This document shows, piece after piece, positions 56,118-64,000 of a stretch of DNA of 64,000 nucleotides. The notes under the pieces were generated by a model. The model was not told the DNA's origin. It saw only the letters and a list, made by a program, of their open reading frames with translations, and did not search any database. Source of the DNA: Dromaius novaehollandiae. Lineage: Eukaryota; Chordata; Aves; Casuariiformes; Dromaiidae. The stretch's first letter is position 1. Each line of letters starts with the position of its first letter. Made by a program: the position numbers and the translations under genes. Where the stretch lies: assembly GCF_036370855.1 (NCBI RefSeq), contig NW_026991398.1, positions 62,001 through 126,000 on the forward strand, written 5' to 3'.

Positions 56118-56420
56118 CTCCCCCAGATGATATGTCCAGGGACTATAGTAATGATGGCCTCACGGTGGCTGGATCACAGGCTGCTCAGGCCCAGGGACTT
56201 CTACAGTGGCACCTTGTCCTTCCTGGAGATTGGTTCACCTCTGTCACAGGCCCCAAGGTGCTGCAGAGTCAGCTCAGGCAGCCAACCCCTCTCCTGCCAT
56301 TCCTGCACAGCCCAGCTCTGTTTCTCTCTGACCTCAGGCACTGCAGGGTTTGCTCTCTTAGTGGGAACCTCCTTTCACCACTACATGGCCACCTGCTATG
56401 CCACTTGCAATCAAAGTCTT
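56118..56420 (+). pseudogene. OR pseudogene fragment of a non-14 family, copy 3
   Basis: Same relic as 21,408-21,690. Mixed frames give LLRPRDFYS, TLSFLEIGS, FTSVTGPKVLQSQLR, SCHSCTAQLCFSLTSGTAG and HHYMATCY. Frameshifted and lacking helices 4-7. TLSFLEI matches the usual helix-2 signature of OR families 6/10. Confidence 0.65.
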
Positions 56421-56499
56421 TGCATGCATGAAGTCCTTGGTAATGTTTCCCTCTGACAAATCTTCAGTCGGCACCACAGCTGAGGTGCTGAAGCCAACA

Positions 56500-57140
56500 T
56501 ATATGCAAACACATGCAGCCTGGGGTGCAGGCAGGAGCAAATGGAGATGCACAAACTGTCACAGGAGTGCCACATGGTTGGAATAGCTGAGATGTGGTGG
56601 GATCACTCCCATGATGGAGTCCTTCAATGGCAGGGTACAAGTTCTTCAGGAGAGACCACCAGGGAACATCAGGAGGGTCATGCCCTTATGTGTGAAGGGA
56701 CAGCTTGGATATATGGAGTTCTTCCATGGGTTGGACCAAGGGAGGCAGCTCGGAAGGGCAGAGGAGCTCAGGAGAGCCAGCAGGTCATTAAGGTCAAGCA
56801 CAAGAATGCTCCATAATGAACAGTTTGTAAAATCAGTAGACATCTCTGAACCCCAGCGTGGCTAAACAGGGAGCTCCCACGTGAGCTCCAGGGCAATAAG
56901 GCAGCCTATGGAAAGGGGAAGAAGGGAGAGGCTGCAAAGGAGGAATTTGGAAATATTGTCCAGCAAAGCAGGGATGGTGTTAAGGAAGCCAAAGCTCCTC
57001 TGGGATAGAGACACTTGCATGGGGTGTGAAGAGCAGGAAGAAGAGCTGCTACTGTTTCAGGAACAGTAAGACAATAAACAAGGACATGTGGGCTCACTGC
57101 TGAAAGGGGCAGGGATTCTAGTAAAAGTGGATGTAGCTAG
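56500..57140 (+). mobile_element. CR1 LINE endonuclease-to-RT linker fragment
   Basis: Mixed frames show a CR1 endonuclease block (VGIAEMWWDHSHDG, then GYMEFFHGLDQGRQ). Then, from 56,880, comes the linker that resembles GNKAAYGKGKKGEAAKEEFG and ends near VKEAKAPLG. It is broken by stops and cut at the LTR. Confidence 0.75.
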
Positions 57141-57141
57141 G

Positions 57142-57953
57142 TGTTATGGAAATTAGGCTCGCTGGCCATCATAACAGGGCCCGAGCCTAGGTTCCCGCAG
57201 AGAAGTTCAAAGCCAAATCAAAGCAAATTAAATAATTAAAATTTAATGACACGCGTGCAGTAATTACAGCGTGAGCTGGGTGCCTCTGAAGAGGGACCCC
57301 GAACAAAGAAACCCCTGGGCAATTTTACTTTCCAGTCTAAGCTCTCCACCCCTCATGCAGTAGTTTGGACCAATAGTAATATTTAGGTCTGGGGTCTCCT
57401 GCTCCTTATTGGGTCTCATCCCTGTGCCTAGGCAGGCTGTTTATCTTTCCTGTTGCAGTTTCTGCTGACAGATATGTCTTCATTCCTCAGGTCCCGCCCT
57501 TGTCTCTTAAGGCCCTGACAAAGAGGTGTTGTTCCAGCAATTAGCACTGCCCCAGCAGTGACAGTAGCTGTTATCTCCCAAAGTCCTGACAAAGGGGATA
57601 TAATCCAGACCCCAAGATAGTCCAGATCCCCCTGATTAACACAGTTTCAGCAGCAAGAGGAGGCTTTGTTCCCCAGGGTCCTGGCTTCCAAGTAGGCCTT
57701 ATTTCAAAGCCTTGATATCCTCCCTTTCAGAGTGCGAAGCACAGGAATGCAAACTGCTTGCAACTCCCTTATCATTCCAGTTTGAACCATCTCTCAGGCC
57801 CTTTTCTTACTGAACTAGGTAAAAGATCATTATTTTATCTAAGTAAGTGCGGCCTAAGGCTTCAACAAATTTAGCTACTCATGCTCAGCAAGCTTTATAT
57901 ATGTTGTGCTATGCAGTTACCTCTAGACAGTTTCAGCTCAATATTCTTTAACA
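57142..57953. mobile_element. Solo retroviral LTR, copy 2
   Basis: TGTTATGG to TTTAACA, 812 bp, with the same landmarks as the LTR at 10,734-11,366. The left flank is CR1 and the right flank is the start of the exon/array module (equivalent to 6,393), with no target duplication. Orientation is not decided; the minus strand has an ATTAAA near one end and a TATATAAAG near the other. Confidence 0.8.
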
Positions 57954-58061
57954 CTCCTGCTGTCATTGTGTAGGTGCTCCAGTGCAAAGGCTCACAGCTC
58001 GGACTTCATGGTAATAAATGAAAAGCAGAACCAATCATTCCTTTTTGTGATTTGTGCCCAG

Positions 58062-58183
58062 GAGACAGAGTGGAGATGTCCCATGACCTGGAGAGAATCG
58101 TGCCAGGAGATGAGAGCCATTTGCAGAGGACTGTTCTGTACGGAGTGATCACAGCATACTCAAGGGCCATGCGAGTGGCCCAG
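58062..58183 (+). pseudogene. 41-codon splice-flanked exon, copy 3 (1-nt deletion)
   Basis: This matches 6,497-6,619 closely and keeps the CAG acceptor and GTGAGC donor, but one base is missing right after the acceptor (122 nt instead of 123). A spliced transcript would be shifted by one. Past the deletion the frame still reads DRVEMSHDLERIVPGDESH and so on to VAQ. No upstream exons are present, because the LTR cuts the module at 57,953. It is a remnant. Confidence 0.45.
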
Positions 58184-58209
58184 GTGAGCTTCTCCTCTGT
58201 GAAGGTTTG

Positions 58210-61200
58210 CACTTTTCCGGTCACTTGTGACTCAGTACCAGCTAGGCCAGCAGCAGGCACGTCGATGCCGTTTGTGCTTGTGAGGTCAGTTGTGCCTCTG
58301 AGCCTGGTAGGCCAGCAGCACGCACATAGCTTTGGTGATGCTGGTGAGGTCCCTCGTGTCTCAGTGCTGCCCGAGAGGCAGGCTGCAGGAACACTGCGGT
58401 GTTGTGCTTCTGAGCTCACTTCTGCCTCAGGACATAACAGGCCAACAGCAGGACCATGGCTTTGGGGCAGACTGTGAGGTCACTTCTTCCTGAGTACCTC
58501 AGAGGCCAGCAGCAGGGACACAGCTGCACTCTGTGCTTGTGAGGTCCCGTTTTCCTGAGTGTGTTACAGGCGAGCAACTAGGCGACGGCTTCAAGGCTGA
58601 TAGTGAGGTCACTTGTGCCTCATTACCAGATAACCAAGCAGACGGCATATTGCTACCGTTTGTGCTTGTGAGGTCATTTGTGACTCAGACACTTTGAGGG
58701 CAGCTTCAGGCATATGGCTTTGAACTGGACTGTGAGGTAACCGTTGCACCAATATGCGATAGGCTAGGTGTAGGTGCTGATCTTTTGGTGTAGTAGTTGG
58801 TACCTGAGGGGTGTTTGGCTGCCCTGTGAGCATGGTGAGGGGATGACGTGAATCTGTGCTGTCATGATGGGACTCAGGGAGGCCGTTGAGTAGCTGACTG
58901 AGCCTTGGGGAGGGCAGGGGGAGCTGCAGGGGCAGTAGCTGCGTGCCTGGGGTGTGGGTAGTGAGGTCACGAATGTCTGCAAGAGCTGTGCCACAAGATC
59001 ACCACTGTCAAATCAGCTCTTGGTCAGTAGCTGCCAGGCCAGTAGCAGCCACATGGCTCAGCTACTGATGATAAGGTCACTTCTGGTGGAGTAGCTGATA
59101 GGCCAGCTGCAGGATCAAGGCTTGGCTGTTGATTATGAGGCCACTTGTGACTGATGAGCTGCTTGGATGGCAGCAGAGCTGTGGCTGGAAAGGTGCCTGT
59201 GAGGTCACTTCTGCCTGAGCAGTTGACAAAGCAGCAGCAGGTCCCTGGCTGGGATCTGTGCTTTTGAGATCACTCTGCCTGAGCAGCCAATGAGCCAGGA
59301 TTTGTCTCACGGCTGGGGAAGTCATCGTGATGTAGCTGCTGTCTCAGAGGCTCGTAGTCCAGTGACAGGCACGTGGCTGTGAAGGGGACTGTGAGGTCAT
59401 CTCCTTCTGAGTCCCTGATAGGCCAGCAGCAGGCCCCTGCCTGGGAAGTGCCTTGTGAGGTCACTGCAGACAGAGCAGCTGGCAGGCCAGCAGCTGGCAC
59501 CTGGCTGGGAACTGACTCGGAGGTCCCTCCTGTCCCAGCAGCCTCTGGGGCTGCAGCAGGCGCCTGGCTGTAAAGGTGCCTGTGAGGTGCCTTCTGGGTG
59601 AGAAGCTGATAGGCCAGCAGCAGGCTGTGAAGTGGGGAAGGTACTGGTGAGGTCAGCTGTGTGTCCGTCTGTGATAGGCCAGCAATAGGCACATGGCAGG
59701 AAAAAATGTCTGTGAGCTCACCCCTCTCAGTGCCTGACAGACTTTGTTTTTTTTAACTGTAGACTGTGTGGAGGCACATTGCTGGGAAAGTCGCTGTGAG
59801 GTCACTTCTCTCTTCAAGGTTCACACTTGGCTAACGGCTTGGGAATTTGCTTGTGAGGTCACTTGTGCCTGCGTCCCTGATAGGCCAGCAGCAGGCAGAT
59901 GGGTGTGGAAGTTGATTGCGATATCTCCTTGGCAGAGGACCTGGTAGAGCAGCAGCATGTTGGTGGCTGGGGAAGGTATTTTGAGGAAACTTGTGTCTCT
60001 AAAGCCACAGGACAGCAGCAGGCACCTGGTGGGGGCATGCACTTGTGAGCTCACTTCTACCTGAGCAACTGCCAGGCCAGCAGCTGCTGGTGGTGAGGTG
60101 ACTTCTGGGTTTGGTGAGTGTGCCCAGAGGAGGGATTGACACCTGCAGATCTCTACAGCAATACAGAAATGCAAGTATGTGCGAAGCTGATAGGCCAGCA
60201 CTTGACTCCTGTGTGGGGTCAGTGGGTGTGAGGTCCTGTCTGCCTGAGTACCTGATAGGCCACCAACAGGCACAGGGCTAGGATGTAGGTTTTGTGGTCA
60301 CTCCTGTCTCTGCAGCTGATTGGCCAGCAGCAGGCACACGACTTGAATATTGATTGTGAGGTCCCTTCTGCCCAAGTACCTGACTGGACAACAGCAGGCA
60401 CGTAGCTGGGTCACATCCATCAGGAAGCTGAAAGGCTGGCAGCTGGTGTGTGGGCTTGGATGTTGTTTGTGAGGTTCTTTGTAGCTGATCAGCTGATGGG
60501 CCACTAAGAGGCTGATGGGTGGCAAAGTTATGATGAGGTGAATTATGTCTTGGAAGTTCCTAAGCTACTAGGAGGACCCTGGCTGTGAAGATGACAGTGA
60601 TGTCACTTCCGTCTCTGAAGATGATGGTCCAGCAGCAGGCACCGGGATGTGGAAGTGCCTGTGAGGTCACTTGTCCTGGAGAATGCGTTAGGCAGCAGGC
60701 TCACAGCATGGGAATGTGCTTCTGAGGGCACTTGTGCCTGAGGACCTGTTTAGGCAGCAGGCACAGAGCCTGCTGACACAGAGCCTGCAGGCACAGAGCC
60801 CTCGCCCTGCTGGCAACACTCTTCCCAGTGCAGCCCAGGAAGCCATTGGCTTTCTTTGCCACGAGGACATGTTGCTGCCTCATGCTGCTTCCTGTTGTCT
60901 ACCAGCACCCCCAGCTCCTTCTCTGCAAAGCTGCTGTCCAGCCAGTCAGCGCTCAGTGTGTCCTGGTGCATAGGGTTACTCTTTCTCATGGGCATTTCCC
61001 TTTGTGGAGCTTCATGAGGTTCCTCTGTGCCCATTTCTCCAGCCTGCTGAGGTCTCTCTGCATGGCAGTGCAGACAGCTGTTGTATCATGGCTGTGTTTT
61101 AGGAGAAGATTGTGTCTCAGGAGCTTGTAGGCCTGTAGGTCTACATGCACATAACCCTGCACAGGGGAACTGTGAGGTGACTTGTGTGTCTGCAGGTGAT

Positions 61201-61560
61201 GGGCCAGGAGCAAGCAGAGGAGTTGGAAACTGTCTGTGAGGTGACTTGTGCCTGAGTGCCTGATAGGCCAGCAGCAGGCACATGGCTTGCATTGTGATTG
61301 TGAGGTCACTTCTGCATGAGTACCTGACTGGATAGCAGCTGGCACATAGCTGGGTCATGTCCCTCTGAGAAGCTGACCTGCCAGCAGCAGGCATATGGGG
61401 TTGGAATATGATGATGAGAGTACTGGTTTCTGACGGGTTGACAGGCCCCAAAGCTCAAAGGCCAATCTGAGGCACATGGCCACAAAGGTGATGGTGAGGT
61501 CACTTCTGTCTCTGCAAGTGATGAGCAAGGAGCAGCAGTCTGTGAAGTGACTTGTGTCTC
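58210..61560 (+). repeat. Second long array of the ~63-bp minisatellite
   Basis: Monomer-for-monomer match to 6,640-10,010, including the CR1 insertion at 60,800-61,085, with local differences of one or two monomers. The equivalents of 8,090-8,160 are missing near 59,670. The array was copied as a whole rather than amplified independently. Confidence 0.9.
60800..61085 (-). mobile_element. CR1 LINE fragment inside the minisatellite, copy 2
   Basis: Minus-strand blocks MRKSNPMHQDTLSADW and SFAEKELGVLVDNRKQHE match CR1 ORF2. Partner of 9,262-9,545. The right edge extends into GKESQWLPGLHWEECCQQGE, about 20 codons better preserved than in the first copy. Confidence 0.8.
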
Positions 61561-63450
61561 AGTACCTGGGGTGTGAGTTTTCTACCTGGGTAGTTTGCAC
61601 CTCGAAGTAGATGGTGCCATCTTCTCCAGTTTTTCTTTCCTGGAGCTCAGACATGGACGTTTTGCCCTCAGGGGAGCTGAATCCTGCCCATGACCATTAA
61701 ACCCATGCCCTGTGTTCATCCAGAGGACAGCAGGGAGGGTTTTCTCCTGTTGGCTTGCTCCCATGCCACAGGGGCTCTTCAGCTGGGCTTTGTCTCCCCT
61801 TGTTTTGAACAACCACCACTGGGAGGTCCGTCCACTCTTGCTCGTACAGGCTTCTCTTACAGCTGACAAAGGGTCTCAACCCTCATCTGGGGTGATTCAT
61901 CCTTGCAGCACCATGAACTCACCTGGCTCCTTCATCCTCTCGGCCTCTGACAGCCTGATCAGCACAGGCACAGCCTGGCTATTAGCTCACTCCTGGAGTC
62001 CTCTTTAGAGGTGAACCCCGTCTGAGATGAAATCCCAAGTGTGGTTCTGAAGCTACTTTGGACAAAGGTGCCCTCTTGGCAGTGAGGTGTGGAAAAAACC
62101 AAGTGAGGCTCAGTTCCTTGTAGAGTTGTCCTGGGCTGACCCAGGAGGCCTTGCACAGTTGAACTCACCCACCCATCATCAAACTGTACATTAGAGCACG
62201 CAGTGTGACTCCTTCTTGGTAGCACACTATATAAAACCCCCCCATGGCTGGTAATAATATATCATGCAAAATTTTGGGAACACTGAGCTGCCAAGGGAAA
62301 CTTCCAGATCCTGCCTGTGCTGTCCCTGGGCTGCAGGGGCAGCACCCTGGGCTTGGAGGAGATCTAGGCGAGGAGCTGTGCGCTGCTTGGTGGCAGGTCG
62401 GCTGCAGAGGGGCAAGTCCTGAGCAGGGTGGCCATGAGCCATGCCTGCCTGCTGGCCGGCCGCGGGCTGGTGGGGTGGCTGCAGCAGATGTGCCCTCACA
62501 ATCAGCACCCAGACAGGACCCTGTCACCTGTGTCACCCCCTCCCCTCCCCAGGGCTGTCATTGCTGCTGGGTGGGCTCTCTGATGCACTGGATGACATCA
62601 CAATGCCTGCTGGCTAGCACATCTGCTGAGGGCCAATCAGGCAGCTGCAGTGGAAGTGACCTCACAGTCAACACTGCAGCCATGTCCCCTTTGCCTGCCT
62701 CTCCCCATGCTCTGCAGATGCAGAAGAAAGGACAGAGAGGCAGAGGAAGAGATAGGCAGTACGTCTATTTGAATACCGTAGTTCCTCAGAACAAAGTTTC
62801 TCCATGCAGAGTTCTGGTAGGAAATGTATCAGGAATGAATCACTGTAAATATATATATATGTATATAATAAGTATATACAGTAAAAAAAGAAATAAAAGA
62901 TCCACTCCAATTGATAAAAAAAATTGAAGTTGTGGAAATGAGGATTTTTTTCAGCTCTTGCATAGATTTATTTTTTGAGTGGGTTTTACCTTATGACTAG
63001 AAGTCGATGTTCAGGCCTTTATTCATTTGCCCACATATAGAGGCTATTGCTGCCTGAGATGCCCTGGGGTGGCTGTGTGGCCATGTGGAGGTGGGAAATG
63101 TGACCCAGGACCTACAGAAACCTTTCTGGAGCATTAGGTGGTGATCAGAAATCTCTCAAGACCTCTCCAGGGCACACCTTATTTCTCTCCTTTGACTAGA
63201 AAAGAAAGTCCAGACACTTGCTTTAGACATAGACATGCACTAACATGGCCTGGCATTGGGTGAGATCAGTCTCATCCCTGTTGTCACCTCAAATGGAGTA
63301 GCACTTCATTTACTGTGCAGGGAAGGAAACGGGAGTGTGGCTAGATGACTAGGGACTCCTTTCAGACATCACTCTAACATAGCTGTGTTGAAGTTTGTGC
63401 AGATTTGGCCATCCAAAGATGCAGCATTTCATTGAAGCTGGTCACCCTGC
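61560..63450 (+). repeat. Tail segment following the array, copy 2 (most complete)
   Basis: This matches 10,010-10,733 with an extra ~0.97 kb (61,870-62,830), and 25,300-22,900 in reverse. That extra part is therefore ancestral and was lost at 10.3 kb. It includes a lone monomer-like sequence (62,611-62,670, minus) and an AT-rich stretch near 62,848-62,885. No gene is recognised. Confidence 0.75.
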
Positions 63451-63599
63451 TTGCATCTGTCAGCTGAGAGAGCGCGACACCTCAGAATGTGACTCGCTCT
63501 GTGCAAAGAGTGAGGAGTGGCCTGGAACAGCCCTGGGCAGGGGGTGGTGTTGGCCCACTGGACTCTGTGCGAGGCACAAAAATATCTGTTTTAATGGTG

Positions 63600-63990
63600 C
63601 AGGCCTCATTGTAACAGGACCATCAGGTTGGTGAGGCATGATTTACCCTCAGTAAATCTATGCTGACTGCTTCCTGTCACCTCCTTCTCCTTCATTTACC
63701 CAGAAATGGGGCCAGAGATGACTTGCTCCATGGCATTTTTGTGATCAAAGTGAAGCTGTACAGCCGGTAGCTCCCCGCATTGTCCTTTCGGCCTTTTTTT
63801 GAAGATGGATACAATATTTGCCTTTCTGCAGGCATTGGGACCTTTCTGAGCCTCCACAGCTTTCCAAGATGATAGAGAGAGGCCTTGCTAGATAGAGACC
63901 AGCTCTCAGCATCCTTGGCTGCAGCCCATCCAAGCCCATAGTTTCATGCTCTTACAAATAATTCCTGACTCAACCCTCCTTCATTGCAGG
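63600..63990 (-). mobile_element. CR1 LINE fragment (reverse transcriptase region)
   Basis: The + strand holds the antisense of the CR1 RT region, recognisable by GTAAATCTATGCTGACTGCT and by AAGATGGATACAATATTTGC. It runs to the window edge. The 150 bp before it are unassigned. Confidence 0.75.
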
Positions 63991-64000
63991 TTGTTTTTCT

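Noticed and set aside
1-64000. tRNA, rRNA or small-RNA genes
   Set aside because: I scanned by eye for cloverleaf landmarks and box elements and saw none that I could support. A covariance-model search would be the decisive test.

Overview
This window is vertebrate, and almost certainly avian, genomic DNA. It holds three intact single-exon olfactory receptor (OR) genes of the type that birds expanded massively (family 14-like, often called the gamma-c clade). The interspersed repeats are dominated by CR1 LINE fragments, and there is an ERV-L-like provirus with the gag / integrase / dUTPase order of class III elements. No bacterial, organellar or free-virus features are seen. The species cannot be fixed from the sequence alone.

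The window is built from a few modules copied in both orientations. (1) An OR unit of about 6-7 kb holds one intact OR gene, a dead OR fragment of a different family and a CR1 endonuclease fragment. It occurs at 15.85-22.4 kb (gene on -), 37.4-44.4 kb (inverted, gene on +) and 50.9-57.1 kb (gene on -). (2) A promoter/exon module has a CpG-rich stretch with an RFX X-box-like palindrome and CCAAT boxes, followed by splice-flanked remnants of an unrecognised gene. It occurs at 1-6.6 kb (+), 35.2-28.2 kb (inverted) and, in part, at 12.15-15.8 kb (inverted). (3) Arrays of a roughly 63-bp tandem repeat lie at 6.64-10.0, 11.4-12.1, 27.5-28.2 and 58.2-61.6 kb, plus a tail segment at 10.0-10.7, 61.6-63.5 and 25.3-22.9 kb (inverted). 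(4) A segment with CR1 remnants lies at 35.3-37.3 and 45.6-47.3 kb. The 1-6.6 kb and 28.2-35.2 kb copies form the arms of a large imperfect palindrome around the first OR unit.

Mobile elements punctuate the modules. Two related LTRs without recognisable target duplications sit at module junctions (10.7 and 57.1 kb), a deleted ERV-L-like provirus lies at 47.3-50.6 kb, and CR1 pieces are shared between copies and so predate the duplications.

The only confident protein-coding genes are the three ORs, each with a 3' splice site 15-24 nt before its ATG and a poly(A) signal about 200 bp after its stop. The 41-codon exon found three times downstream of the CpG-rich region is the best hint of another, mostly decayed, gene family. 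Module limits are judged by eye and are good to roughly 50-100 bp.
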